In this document: piece by piece, positions 11,469-22,865 of the stretch
Layout of the letters: each line of letters opens with the position of its first letter
Position numbering within the stretch: position 1 is the first letter of the stretch
NCBI GenBank assembly: GCA_027422505.1
Contig: JAPQWV010000302.1
Coordinates: 186,001 to 250,000, forward strand
From: Craterostigma plantagineum
Taxonomy: Eukaryota; Streptophyta; Magnoliopsida; Lamiales; Linderniaceae
Direction of reading: 5' to 3'
DNA: 64,000 bases
The notes under the pieces: model-generated
Told to the model about the DNA's origin: nothing
The model's database searches: none
Seen by the model: the letters and a program-made list of their open reading frames with translations, nothing else
Translations under genes and position numbers: made by a program

Positions 11469-12995
11469 GGTTGGTGCAGTCGAATCGTCCGTGGTTTTGA
11501 TCTTGTATAGACAAGAGAGTTAGTAACGAACGAACGAGATGAGAAATATAAGTTTTGAGAAAAAAATATCGTTTAAAGAATTTCTTAGAACTAAGTGAGC
11601 GTGTGTGATGGTCGATAATGTATGAAGGGAAAATATATTTTGAAATTAGGAGAAGTTCTAGAAATTTTAAAAAACGAGATTAGAGGCGAGAAGAAGAAAA
11701 TATTTATGTCGAAAGTGGTCTAGGGTGATAAGACTAAAGTGTAAGGATCAAATCTTAAATAAGTTTGAGAAAAATTTACCCCGAGAAAACTTCGCAGGTA
11801 GAGACGTGATTGTATGAAGGATTATCCGAGAAATTATGTGTTGAGAAATTTCGGTGTTTGTGAGTTTTAAAGAGAAATTTTCGGAAGAAAAATTCTCAGT
11901 TGAAAAATTTCTCGGATTTTAAAATTTCGCATGTGAGTAAGATTCTCAGTTGAGAATTTTAAAGCTTCACAAGAAAATTTCGCAAGTTGTAAAAATTTCG
12001 TATCGAGAGTTGAAGTGTGGTTTTGAAAGACTTTCTCAATTTCAAAAATTTTGACTTAGAAATATTTCATAGCTTTTGAAAGTGAGCTGTTGAGAAAATC
12101 CTTGAGATGAAATTTCGCAAGTTATGACAATTTCGTGGTTTAAATGAATCCTTGAAGTGAAATTTCTCGCATATAAAGTTTCTCGGATTTTAAAAGGTGT
12201 CGCGTGTTGTAACGTGATTTGAGAAAGTTTCTCGGAAAAAAATTTCGCGGCTTAGAAAAATTCGCGGAATAAGCTTTCTCGGATATGGAATTTCTCGGAT
12301 TATGAAGAGTAAGCAAATTTCGCACATGAAGGTTTCTAAGTAAGCAAATTTCGCGTGCTAGAAAAATTCTAGGAATCAAATTTCTCGTATATGAAGTTTC
12401 TCGGATTTCAAAGGGTACGTGGTTGAGAAAAATGAAGCGATAGTGAGGTAAAAACAGAGAAATTTTCGCGGTTTAAAAATTCTCGGGATCAACTTTCGCG
12501 GATATGGAAATTTCGCGGACTCGAACGATTAAGCAAAAATTTCGCGCTCAAGAACGAGCTTTCACTGTTCCATTGCTTACACGCGTTTTGCCAGAAAATC
12601 GTCTCGTTCTTGCTCAAATCTCAACCAAAATCGCTCAAACTTGATCCTAAACTTCAGAAATTCTTCCCTAAACACATAATCGACCGTTTTGTGAGCTAAA
12701 AACAACAAAAAAGTAGGTCAAATCGACCAAAAATGGAGAATGGTCGAGATGTCCTTTTCTGAAGAGTTTTTGCTTCGATCTTGCTCAAAACTCGTTAAAA
12801 CTGATCCAAAAGTGTTTTAAAAACATTTTAGGCATAGAATCGATCTGGGGGAAGGTTTTAAACACAAAAACAAAGCATTAATACCCCAAAAACGAGCTCA
12901 AAATGCCCGAAAGTGATTTTTACCCAAAAACACCTTTGATCTTTCTCGGAATCGAACGAAACTGGATTCAAATCAATGCAGATCGATCCACGTTT
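11469..12995 (-). other. Non-coding leader of the Sirevirus-like element with TTTCGC/CTCGG motifs
   Basis: About 1.5 kb between primer site and gag with no long reading frame. It is AT-rich, but short motifs such as AAATTTCGCG, TTTCTCGG and AATTTCGCAAG recur dozens of times at irregular spacing, mostly between 11760 and 12560. The same motif class fills 3140-4260 on the other side of pol, so it seems to be a property of the element rather than of the insertion site. Confidence 0.6.
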
Positions 12996-13007
12996 GCTCT
13001 GATACCA
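12996..13007 (-). other. Primer-binding site (initiator tRNA-Met)
   Basis: The minus strand reads TGGTATCAGAGC, complementary to the 3' end of plant initiator tRNA-Met, two bases inside the LTR. The same site type occurs in the two other LTR elements of this window. Confidence 0.9.
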
Positions 13008-13009
13008 CT

Positions 13010-13437
13010 TGTTGGTCCCGAATGCACCAAACAAGGAATCAAAGAGGCTTTGATGGAATGAAAAGGGAGAATCTCTCACCTTGTAGTGTGTGTAGTGTGT
13101 GAAAACTAGGGTTAGCCTTTTGATCTTTGATTACCTTTCAAATGGTGTTGGTAAAACCTTATATTCCACATTAACCCTAGGTATATTAAGGCCCATACAC
13201 CAAAAATTAAATAATTACATTCAAGTCCAAAGCCCAAGCTAAAAGGATAATTACAATATAAATCCCAAGACTTAAACTATTGACACAATCACTAAATATC
13301 CTAACACCCTACATAGCCTTCCAGAAGTCGGGCCGTTATTGGGCCAGTTCGAAGCCCAATAATATTTAGTTTCGAAGCCCAATTCCTCATGCACATAAAT
13401 AATTTATAAAATCAACTATATTATAAATTTTCTAACA
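13010..13437 (-). repeat. 5' LTR of the Sirevirus-like element
   Basis: A 428-bp segment that on the minus strand starts TGTTAGAAAA and ends GGGACCAACA, so it has TG..CA ends. The primer-binding site follows after a two-base spacer. No second copy is in the window because the other end of the element is missing, so the boundaries rest on the termini and the primer site. Confidence 0.8.
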
Positions 13438-16400
13438 GGTATCAAACACAAGCCCGCATCATATAATTAGAAAGATTATGAGTAACTTATAAGCTTGTGA
13501 GCTAACTCCATCTATTGTCAATAATTTTTAGAGAGAAACCCCACTTATAAGCTCGAGCCAAAGTGGATGAGCTTTACGAAATCGAACTAGTAAACGAGCT
13601 GACAACCACGTGCGCGCTTCACATATCACATAAAACATTTTTTGATATTTATCAATTCTTCAGTTTAAGAAAAACTATAAGAGTCCAAAACGAAGCGGTA
13701 AGCCTATAAAAAATAATAATATATTCGTGTAAGACTTGGAGTTTTGAAATCGGACCGGATCGGCCAGTCTAACCGGTCAAAATTTTGGTCGATCCCGGTC
13801 TTGTTCGTACTTAAATAATAAAAAAAGGGAAACGTATTCCATATTATGTTAGTGTTCTATATTTGTTGGGCTCGATTCCTACATTATGAACTTTATTAAT
13901 TAGATATGTTAGCATGGGAAAGTATTAACAAAGCAGGACACAATGAAAATAATAAATGTGGTGTCACTTTAATTAAGCGCGTCATCTTTTCTATTAAAAG
14001 AGGCGATTCCGACCCTTAGTAATGAATAGGATAATGATGGACCGTGTGGCATTGCACAACCTTCGCCGATAAAGAGCACGACTTCGAGTATTATAAGTGC
14101 GACACCGCGCTCGCTACATGCCACGAAATGTGTAACTTGATTTCACTAACATATTCACAAGTTTTCTGATTTCATGAAAAACTATAATGACTGGGACTAC
14201 ACTTTCACACGTGGTCTTCTGAAGGTGATATTCGTGGGTAGGACATGAACTCGTGTTTATTAAGCACGATAAATTCCATTTTTTAACGAATGCATATTCT
14301 TATTATTTCCAAGGTAAGTTTGAATGGAAATCAGAATATTCTCCAAAATTCTCAATATGAACTCTCATAAAATTCAATTATCTTTGTATCTAATGGAGAA
14401 ATCTTACATAAATCGAACACCATACGATACACTGTTCTGCCCATTGTTTCGGCAAATTCACCGTGATAGCGATTTAGATAATCTTTTGGGCATTTTAGTT
14501 AGGGGTGTGCCCTCGGAAAGCCATTCTAGGATGAAATGAACAGGAAGCACAGTTATTGATGTATTATTCGTTGTATATGAGAATGTTGTATTCGAATATT
14601 ACTTTGTGGAATAAATGTTTGACATTGCATTCTATCTAGGCATATTATTTATTTACCATCAGTTCTTACTTGGCTTCCGGTTAGAAGGTAAATAAATAAA
14701 CTCCAAATATAGCGAGTTTAGTCGCCGATTCTCATGGGATGAGAGATGGGGCATCTGTGAGCTATTATTCTCGGATATTAAATACGTCCATAAGTCTTAG
14801 ACTTCAGTGGGGTGACTGAATGGAGATCATTACTTATTTGTTAGTGACTCCTGAATGACTGTGCCAATTCACTTGGGAAGTGGAAGGTCGTAACATTGAT
14901 ATAAGTTGAATTGGATTAACTCGTATTTGGACACAACTCGTAATCGACGATCAAATGGCCTATTAGCGTCATGATCGATCGATTGACTACAGTAGTGTAG
15001 GACCTTGTACCAAAGGGTATTTGGCGAAGTTGATTTTGGGGTCTTGAGTTGTCACTAGTTTGCTAGGCCCGCATTGTTCGGGGTCGAACATGGGTCAGCG
15101 GCAACATGCGATCTAGATAACAAAGGGTGGCTGTCGGGCACTGACAGTCGTGAGGGATTCTCAGTCTCATTAGTAATCGATATATATGTCCTATGCATAT
15201 TCGGGGATGAGAAGTACAAAGCCTCTGGCCAGAGCAATAAACTGACTCACGTGGGACGTGTAGTGCAGTTTAATAATTTCGTCAGCCACGAATCAGTCAT
15301 GGAGTCGAGTTAGTGAGTTTTACGTAACCATGACTCTCACTCGACCGGGACATATGTGAAGGGTATGTACGTACGACGACAATCTATAGTCGGTTCGTTG
15401 ATTCTGATTAGATCGAATTCGAACTCAATACGGAATCGTCGGTACCACGGGATTGGCTAGGTGAATACCGAACTCTTGGATTCCTCTCAGTGCCGGGTTG
15501 AGACGAATCAAGAGAGTTGGGCTTAAAAAGGATCAGTGAGACATTGTCAAACAAATAGAGATGTATATTTGTTTAACGGGCTTGGAGATGTTAATAAAAT
15601 GTCAAAATATGAGTTTTAGAAACTGAATTTACATGGACTTTAGATTCCCATAACGAAACGCTAGGGTTTTAAGAAACGACAAAAATGAACCCGAAATGAT
15701 CTCGGTTGTACAAATCACTGAGTCGATCGTAGCGTAGACGCACGAGTCGCTCTTGGTTCGAGTCTGCAAACCGAGCACATGCACGATCGGAACACCGTCT
15801 CGTTGCGAGCAGTCGGTGTAGTGCAGTGCCGTGGTGAGAAACCGCATCGGTTGTTTCCCCGCGGTTCATAACTTCACGCTTGAATGTGGGTTTAGGGTAT
15901 ACTTTACATAGAAGGCATGGATCTAGTGATCTTTGGCCGATCCGCGTAAAGATCTATTTGAACGGAAAATTTCAGTGACATATCAAACGAGAACAGCAAG
16001 TCTCGTCGCCTCGGGACGAAGCCTTGACGCCAATGACTTCCAGTTCGAGTTTGGTGGACTATTTGATTAGTAGTTGTTCGCTGAAAGCTAAAAGATTAGC
16101 TGCTGCCCCTTGTCGTGTGCTAAATTACGTGTTGCTTTTATCGTGACTGTGGTGTTCAATGGATCCGGGTTTGAATTCCGATTATTGCGAAGTCCGACTC
16201 CGGTGGAGTAGTGATGAGGGCCGGTGGCATTGTTTTTGTGCTCCGAGATATTTTGAAACCACGATGGGCCGACGTTTATGTGGTCCAATTCCATTCATAA
16301 ATGGATCTAAAAGGTTTGGCCCAAAATATAGTATGATGGGCTTGACTAGTTTAGTCCCAACTAAATACTCTATTGGGCCCGTTGGTCTAGGACAAATATA

Positions 16401-16936
16401 AGCCCAAATTTCATTTTGGATTCTTGGAGCGTTTTGTTGTAACATACGTGTTTATGTGAATGTGTGATACATTTGGGAGTACTGATCCCTCGTGTCGTAC
16501 TTTATTAGTTTATTAGATAAATAGTTTAAGTATGGTGGCCGTACGGGAACAAGGTTCAAACACGTGAAGGTCGTTCGATGACGATGGTTGATCGAGGATT
16601 TGCAGTCGCCCCGAATACTTTTATACATTTTTTGTGTAATATAAAATGTAGTAGAGTAGAAATAGTCCACACCAGTCTTATAGGCAAACTAGGTTTACCG
16701 CAATTACGTGCGTGTTGGTTTGACGTGATATGCATGTTTATGTGCTTATGTGTGAGACGTATTCTCCCGTTGGACAAAATAGTAAGTAGGAAAATGGACT
16801 TGGTTCCTGTCTTCTATCAAGCTCGAAACTGTTGCGGCTTGAGTGTGCGTGCGGTTTTCGGGTTATCGGTGCCAAACATTTTGCTCTTGATGTAGGTGGT
16901 TCGGGTGCGTTTGACGCCGCTCTCCGAAACATCTCG
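13438..16936. other. Gene-free stretch, probably old retroelement non-coding DNA
   Basis: No supported gene in 3.5 kb. Frames up to 80 codons occur but show no known motif. The style of 14560-15560 (long, GC-balanced, with repeated phrases about gtgactcctgaatgactgtg and gacatatgtgaagg) recalls copia LTR or flanking DNA that I have seen in other plants, but there is no repeat pair here to prove it. Confidence 0.4.
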
Positions 16937-17282
16937 CCTAGGGGTGTGCATAAGTCGGTTAACCGGACCGAAAAACCAAAATTTCGGTACAAACCGAACC
17001 AAATTGGCTCGGTTCGGTAATCGGTTCTTCAAAAAAAATTCGGTAATTCGGTCCAGTATAGATTTTTTATTTCTTTAAATTCGGTACACCGAATTACCCA
17101 AATTTTTAATTATAATATATTGTATTCTGTTAATAGTGAAAATAACTGTAATTATATTAAAATATACATATTAATTTAAATATTATTGAAATTCCATTTT
17201 TTATTTTTTATTGAAAATTCGGTTATTTCGGTGAAACCGAATTTATTTAAAAAATTAGGTTCGGTATTCGGTTCTAAATTCC
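16937..17282. mobile_element. Truncated hAT-like non-autonomous element
   Basis: Begins CTAGGGGTGTGCATAAGTCG and is built from GGTTCGGT/ACCGAACC words with an AT-rich core. This is the form of a common plant hAT MITE family whose other end should read TTTGCACACCCCTA. That end is missing: the sequence stops at the start of a copia fragment, so it is probably cut by, or joined to, that fragment. No target duplication can be checked. Confidence 0.5.
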
Positions 17283-17856
17283 TTGTTTGAGTATTTTATT
17301 TGCCATAGCACACTATGGTTATGAGATCTGGCAGATGGATTTGAAAACCGCTTTCCTAAACAGATTCTCCAGGAGGAGACCTATATGGAGCAGGCAAAGG
17401 GTTTTACATCGCAAGCAGATGCTCACAAAGTGTGCAACCTTAATACTTAGGAACTACAAATTCGTAAAGAACGAAAACGAGCCTTGCATTTACAAAAGGT
17501 CAGTGGGAGTAAGATATCGTTTCTCGTATTGTACATTAACGACATCCTTTTGATAGGAAACGATATTGGAATGCTCTCCGAGGTTAAAGCTTATCTTCCA
17601 ACCGAATTATTCATGAAAGACCTGAGAGAAGCAACATATTCTTGGTATTCACCTTTTTAGAGATCGTGCGAATAGAATGATGGGTTTATCCCAGATTACT
17701 ATGAAAAGATCCGGATACGATATCGGATGGACGAATCTAAGAAAGGTTCTTGCCTATGCGGCAGGGGATTCATCTCTCAAATCCATGTGTCCTCAAAGTG
17801 AGGATGAGGGGAAGAAAATGAATGGAATACCTTATGCATCTGCAGTGGGTGGCTGA
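17283..17856 (+). pseudogene. Ty1-copia reverse transcriptase remnant
   Basis: Contains ILFAIAHYGYEIWQMDLKTAFLN, then frameshifted pieces matching the rest of a copia reverse transcriptase: KNENEPCIYK, the NDILLIGNDIGMLSEVK region just after the expected YVDD, then a KMNGIPYASAVG block at the end. Multiple shifts and stops. The family differs from the Sirevirus at the left of the window. It stops abruptly at the GC-rich repeat that follows. Confidence 0.85.
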
Positions 17857-18075
17857 CCGCGGCCTCTGCAGTGGGACCATGCATGTGGCCGTGGGCCACA
17901 TGTCCACGGCCGTGGAGGTGGCCGTGGGACCTGCCACAGCCTCAAACAGGCCGTGGCAGATATCGTGGGCCCTGGCAGGGGCTGGCCAAGCACTCTGCCA
18001 GGAGCTCACGGCCATGGGGCTCCTCCCACCACCGTGGACCGACGGTTCTAGGCCGTGGACCGACGGTTTTTGGGT
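17857..18075. repeat. GC-rich GGCCGTGG/CCACGGCC low-complexity tract
   Basis: About 200 bp of alternating GGCCGTGG, GTGGGCC and CCACGGCC words, so it is rich in short palindromes and far more GC-rich than the DNA on either side. Frames through it are open only because of the repeat. No gene call is warranted. Confidence 0.5.
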
Positions 18076-19694
18076 CAATTTGGAGTCAAATTTGATCAAA
18101 ATCCTTTCCTTGTTTTTAATGTGGGACGTTGTCTAGTCATTTGATGAATTAATACCAGGGAATCAAACAAGAATTATGTCATTTAGGACATGATTTAATT
18201 TAATTATGTTTAAAATCATTTTCAATGCTTGAAAGATGATTTGTATGTATAAGCCTTGATCAATTTCGTGGCTAATTCATTGTTAGTCTTTTCATTGAGA
18301 AAAAAGGTCCTTTCTCACTCTAGGAGTTAGATTCAAGAGAGGGTTGAGAGAAAAAAAAAGTGATTTTTTGAGAGAAACACTTGCGAGCTTGAGTTTTGGG
18401 GAAAATCAAACACACACGCGCACACAACTCTAGAAAGCAATTCCCTTCCCTCTCTAGCCATCCTTAGGAGGGTTTGATATGTGGCACGTCTCGGGGTCGG
18501 CGTGACTATCTTCGGCGTAGTTTGTGGAAGCGTAGGACGGCTTACGACAACCAGGGATCTTCGCTCGAGGGTAACGTGCTGAACCCTATTACGTGTCTAC
18601 GTGTCGTACTTGATTTCTTTTATATTTTCGAGCGATCCGGGCGTAATGGGGATCTCAAAAAAACTTTAAATTCCGCACCACCTCAGGTATATTACCCGGA
18701 GCACGCGAGGTTGTAACAACTTTGTACGAGATGACTTCGGTCAACATCACTTCTTTTTTCTTGAACTGTTCGTGTGAAATATAAATACTTCAAACATTCT
18801 CGACTTCCAACGGCGGTCACAGTGCGGGTTGACCGTGTCTACAAAATCGAGATGAGAAGAATAGAGAAAGAAATTGAAAGAAGAAAGAGATGGGGCGCTC
18901 ATAAAAACGATCCATTAGAACGATGACACGTCTATTAGGTGCGACGAAATTTATATTGGGCCAAAACCCTTGGCCCTAAATATAACGAGCCCATAAACTG
19001 CAAATCATTGCATCCTATCTAGCTTTCATTACTGGTAAATTTGAAATGTCCTATTTTGTTAAGACTTTTCAAATTAAACCTGTTTTATTAAGGGTATATT
19101 AAGTTTCAGGCCCCAGGAATATTTTAAAATAAGATTAAGACCCTTTTAGAAAAAACATTAGTTTAAAGAACCCAAAAGTTAGAGATAAGGACCTAAAATA
19201 TGAACTGTTATTGGATTATCGTTTTTGTGTTATTTCAGAACAATGAAGCGTTATTTCAGAACAATGAAGTGTTACTGCAGAACAATGAAGTGTTACTAAA
19301 CAAATCGGGTTCTGAAAACTATTTTTTCCTGACATGGCCTGAACGAAAATTGCCCCTTTTATTAATAGGAAAAAATAAAATAATTTAGTCATAAAAAAGC
19401 CCTAAGAAATAAATATCAAAAATAGTTCAACGTTTTTGATTGGATTAGTTTTTAATGACACGTCGTGGCATGCCAAAATGATGGAAGATTCGCTCTCGAT
19501 GGCTGCTGATGGATGGCAAACAATTTATATTTTGTTGACCTAGTTTTTCTTACATTATTACGTAATCATCGTAACATAATAATAGAATAAAAACGAGAAT
19601 CGATCGCTGCACGTGCAAGTAGTTACCTATATCTTAGATAGGTGGTCCTTATGAAAGCGATAGAAATATATTTTAACAGTTTCTTACTTGGTGA
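18076..19694. other. Gene-free stretch with a 21-bp triplet repeat
   Basis: No supported gene. 18300-18480 (gagagaaac..cacacacacgcgcacac..) looks like retroelement leader or LTR DNA, without proof. At 19237-19299 a 21-bp unit (cagaacaatgaagtgttactg) occurs three times in tandem. Confidence 0.4.
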
Positions 19695-20095
19695 ATCTAT
19701 AGAAAAATACCCAATGGGATAAAATTTTTACAAGTTACCCATGTCAGAAAATTTTACAGATAGGTACCCGATTTAATTTTTACCAGTTTCTTTAGTCATG
19801 TCATACCTTCATGTGTGTATATTGCGTAACATAACACGTTGATATAGGGTACCTAAATATAGCATACGTCGTACCTACGGCATACCTATGTGTTACAAGG
19901 GCGTACCTAAATATAGCATACGTCTTACCATTTTCTGTTATATAGGGTACCCAAATGTGTTGTATGGTGTACTTTCGGGGATCGGGTACCTATGTGCAAA
20001 AAATTTATTCTGTTAGGTATCTACATATAATAAAATCCTGACATAGTACTAAATTACAAGTTTTTATCCAAATAGGGTACTTATGTGTAAAGATA
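19695..20095. mobile_element. Small inverted-repeat element with GTACCTA motifs
   Basis: The left end (ATACCCAATGGGATAAAATT..CATGTCAG) and the reverse complement of the right end (GTACCCTATTTGGATAAAAA..TATGTCAGG) match imperfectly over about 45 bases. The interior repeats ACCTAAATATAGCATACGTC and similar words. No coding capacity. I could not fix a target duplication, so the superfamily is open. Confidence 0.4.
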
Positions 20096-20885
20096 TCTTC
20101 TTACTTTATAGTATTATGATTATTATCTGAATCTGTAGGTGAAAAAACGCGTGAAAGCGGAGATTACACTAGTACTCTAGATAAAAAGTTTGAAAGTCAA
20201 TATAGAGAAAAGAAATAAAAGCATCAACTCAACGAAAACCAATCATTCAATCTAAAACTTCAAATTTGCGGGTCTGGCCGTTTCACGGTCTCTATCTCAA
20301 GAATATTACGTGATGTGTCATTAAATGCCAGGCCGACTTTGACTAACTTAGATTTTGGCTCTAGAGTGTGATTAGGTTAACATTTTCTTCTAGAAATAGA
20401 TGAGACGTGACAACCCACTATGACTCACTTTCCACACAAACTGATATTAAGAACCGAAATTTGGTATGGGGACGTTATGTCCATTACCAGCCCCGAAACC
20501 ACCCATATTGCCATCCCTAATCTGACTTTGTCCTAAGATAATAACTAATTATTAATCATATATATATAAAAGTTCGTAAAGGCCTTCAAACTTAGGCCTG
20601 TATGTTGATTTATTTACGAAAATTGCCATCCCCTTATAGATATTGATATGTGCCACGTCATCAAGATGGAGGGTTTTTATGGTATTAAAAATTTTATGGT
20701 ATTAAAAAAGTAGTAAATATAATGACAATTTTAGCCCTCCATGTAAATAGAATTACAAATGCCACTCTATATAGCTCGATTCCAAACTCATCGGCCATCG
20801 TCGTTTCATTTATTTATGCCTTTTCATTTCTTTCTCATGTCTGTTCAGTTTGTGACTTTCTTTTCACTGCGATGCAAAGGGTGGG
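20096..20885. other. Gene-free stretch
   Basis: AT-rich DNA with no supported gene or repeat; the short frames here have no recognisable motif. It ends at the 5-bp target site of the next element. Confidence 0.5.
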
Positions 20886-20890
20886 TGCGA

Positions 20891-21269
20891 TGTAAGATGC
20901 CGTCCATTATCAAGCGGTTGCTTACTCAATTATTTTATCGAACATGTTGTGAGCGTACTAATATGTGTTATATTTGAATGAATTTAAATAGAGGGGAATG
21001 AGAATAGAGAAGTTGGGATGAGAACTGAGAAGATAACGAGATGAGATATAGAAGAAGAGAAGATCGAACGATCTGGAGTTGAGAAGCAGAGTAGAGGAGG
21101 AAGATTGATCGAAGAAGATGATAGAATTAACTTGATTGTATTTGCTTACGTCTGATAGCTCATGAATTACAATATAAATGCAATATTAAATGGGCCATAA
21201 TGCATATTGGGCTTAATATACTAAATATTTGTGATATAATGGGCGAAGCCCAATAACTTGATCCTAACA
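20891..21269 (-). repeat. 3' LTR of the gag-only element
   Basis: 379 bp; the plus strand begins TGTAAGATGC and ends GATCCTAACA. Compared with the other LTR it has two substitutions near the start, one in the gaagatgat run, a 2-bp insertion (tctgatagctc) and one substitution near the end. Confidence 0.95.
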
Positions 21270-21317
21270 TTTCCCTCCCGTTGAAGACATCCGCGTCCTC
21301 GAGGATGTGCGAGCCGA

Positions 21318-22442
21318 CTAAGTGGGATAATGTCCGACACGATAGTACGAGCATCGCCATTGCATGTGCATCTTTTTTCCACGATCGAAAGGTCGGCCTT
21401 CTCTTGCTAGTCCGCAACAACTACTTTTCCTCACGTGCCCCCTCCAAAATCCAATTGAAGAACCTTCGATGAAAGCAAGTGAAACTTCAGCGCGGTTGGT
21501 GATGAATTCCATAGCCTCAACCCCGAAAGTGTCATATGGATGTACGAAATATGGTGCATGAGCATCAGACACCTCCACACTTATAATCCGCCCGAGAGAG
21601 TTAGCACCAAAAAATCCATATCGACCTCGATCAAATGGTAGACTAGGAACTTCTTGCACGTGTAGTTGCTCGATAAAACACCTCCCAAGATCGAAGGGCA
21701 TACGATGATCGGAACTTTTCCCCCTTTTAGCAATTGCGGAATCCTTCTCGAAGTCTATGATAGCCTTTGCGATACATAAGAATCCCATTTCCTCGTCAAT
21801 ATCCCAACGCCCTCGATCAAATGGTAGGTTAGACACCTTTCCCACGTGTAGCCGCTTGGCATCCCATCGTCCTAGGTCTGTCCATGCACCATCCACATCA
21901 ACTAACACGGATTCATTACCAATATCATCGGTCCCCTTAATCACGTACGAATTCGGCGTAGCCACATCAACCAACACGGGCGAACGCTTATCAACCAACA
22001 CGGCCGAATCATTCTCACCCAGCACGAGCGAATCATTCCCAACCCACATCGACGAGTCACCATCGCTCGACGTCAATTTATCGCTGGTCACAATCGGTTC
22101 GATTTCAACCACAACCGATTCCACTCCAACCAACGTCGGAAAATCCACGTCATCCAACACCGAAGTGTTCTCGTTGTTCATCATTGACTCAGCAACATCC
22201 AACTTCATAGGATCAAATCGTTTAAGCAAAGCTTCGGTGAAATTATTCCAAGGTAAGTCCTTACCTTCAACGTACTCGTCGTACCATTCGAGAGCCTCGC
22301 CTTCGATGTAAAGCCAGGCGCGCTGCGTTCGCTCGACATCAGTGATGGTCTTTGATGCGAAGTATTGAGTGCACTCCTCCACCCAAGCTATTGCATCGGT
22401 TCCATAGAAGGTGGGAGGCATCCTGATCCAAGTAATCGCCAT
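21318..22442 (-). CDS. Gag-like protein of the TR-GAG element
   Basis: An uninterrupted frame of 374 codons from the first ATG at 22442 (the frame is open upstream into the primer site without an ATG). Residues ~8-80 match the retrotransposon Gag domain: PPTFYGTDAIAWVEECTQYF, WLYIEGEALEWYDEYV, WNNFTEALLKRFDP. The rest is acidic and low in known motifs, with a repeated phrase LPFDRGRW/LPFDRGRY/RPFDRGKK and repeated Val/Asp phrases (VLVDVATPN, VLVDVDGAW). No zinc knuckle is visible. The intact frame fits recent transposition. Its likely role is packaging of its own RNA into particles made with another element's enzymes. Confidence 0.85.
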   Translation of the reverse strand: MAITWIRMPPTFYGTDAIAWVEECTQYFASKTITDVERTQRAWLYIEGEALEWYDEYVEGKDLPWNNFTEALLKRFDPMKLDVAESMMNNENTSVLDDVDFPTLVGVESVVVEIEPIVTSDKLTSSDGDSSMWVGNDSLVLGENDSAVLVDKRSPVLVDVATPNSYVIKGTDDIGNESVLVDVDGAWTDLGRWDAKRLHVGKVSNLPFDRGRWDIDEEMGFLCIAKAIIDFEKDSAIAKRGKSSDHRMPFDLGRCFIEQLHVQEVPSLPFDRGRYGFFGANSLGRIISVEVSDAHAPYFVHPYDTFGVEAMEFITNRAEVSLAFIEGSSIGFWRGHVRKSSCCGLAREGRPFDRGKKMHMQWRCSYYRVGHYPT

Positions 22443-22468
22443 TGTTGAAATCCGTCCGAGAATCGATG

Positions 22469-22480
22469 TCTCTGATACCA
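22469..22480 (-). other. Primer-binding site of the gag-only element
   Basis: The minus strand reads TGGTATCAGAGA three bases inside the 5' LTR, matching the 3' end of initiator tRNA-Met. It confirms element direction. Confidence 0.85.
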
Positions 22481-22483
22481 CGT

Positions 22484-22860
22484 TGTAAGATCCCGTCCGT
22501 TATCAAGCGGTTGCTTACTCAATTATTTTATCGAACATGTTGTGAGCGTACTAATATGTGTTATATTTGAATGAATTTAAATAGAGGGGAATGAGAATAG
22601 AGAAGTTGGGATGAGAACTGAGAAGATAACGAGATGAGATATAGAAGAAGAGAAGATCGAACGATCTGGAGTTGAGAAGCAGAGTAGAGGAGGAAGATTG
22701 ATCGAAGAAGAGGATAGAATTAACTTGATTGTATTTGCTTACGTCTGAGCTCATGAATTACAATATAAATGCAATATTAAATGGGCCATAATGCATATTG
22801 GGCTTAATATACTAAATATTTGTGATATAATGGGCGACGCCCAATAACTTGATCCTAACA
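22484..22860 (-). repeat. 5' LTR of the gag-only element
   Basis: 377 bp; the plus strand begins TGTAAGATCC and ends GATCCTAACA, nearly identical to 20891-21269. Transcription toward lower coordinates would start here. Confidence 0.95.
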
Positions 22861-22865
22861 TGCGA

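Larger units (their letters stand above)
1..13437 (-). mobile_element. Ty1-copia LTR retrotransposon, Sirevirus-like, truncated by window edge
   Basis: Read on the minus strand, the order is LTR (13437-13010), initiator-tRNA-Met primer site, long leader, UBN2-type gag with CCHC knuckle and coiled-coil extension, protease, integrase, reverse transcriptase, RNase H, a cluster of AAGGGGGAG-type purine tracts, then a long third ORF running off the left edge. Integrase before reverse transcriptase defines copia. The long gag, the purine cluster and the extra ORF after pol are known traits of plant Sireviruses. More than 13.4 kb is visible and no 3' LTR lies in the window. Several frameshifts and stops make it non-autonomous now. 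The sequence just outside the LTR (13438-13442, ggtat) should recur beyond the left edge if it is the 5-bp target duplication. Confidence 0.9.
20891..22860 (-). mobile_element. Complete gag-only LTR retrotransposon (TR-GAG type)
   Basis: A 1970-bp element bounded by near-identical LTRs and flanked by a perfect 5-bp duplication, tgcga, at 20886-20890 and 22861-22865. On the minus strand it has 5' LTR, a tRNA-Met primer site, one gag ORF, a purine tract (CGGGAGGGAAA at 21270-21280) and 3' LTR. It has no protease, reverse transcriptase or integrase. Such elements, described as TR-GAG in plants, must borrow enzymes from a related autonomous gypsy element. By eye the two LTRs differ at four substitutions and one 2-bp indel, so it is young. 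Confidence 0.93.

Noticed and set aside
14324..14539. 71-codon plus-strand frame
   Set aside because: No motif, no splice or promoter context, in decayed repeat DNA.
21757..22311. 184-codon plus-strand frame
   Set aside because: It lies antisense to the gag frame of the TR-GAG element and has only Ser/Thr-rich composition.
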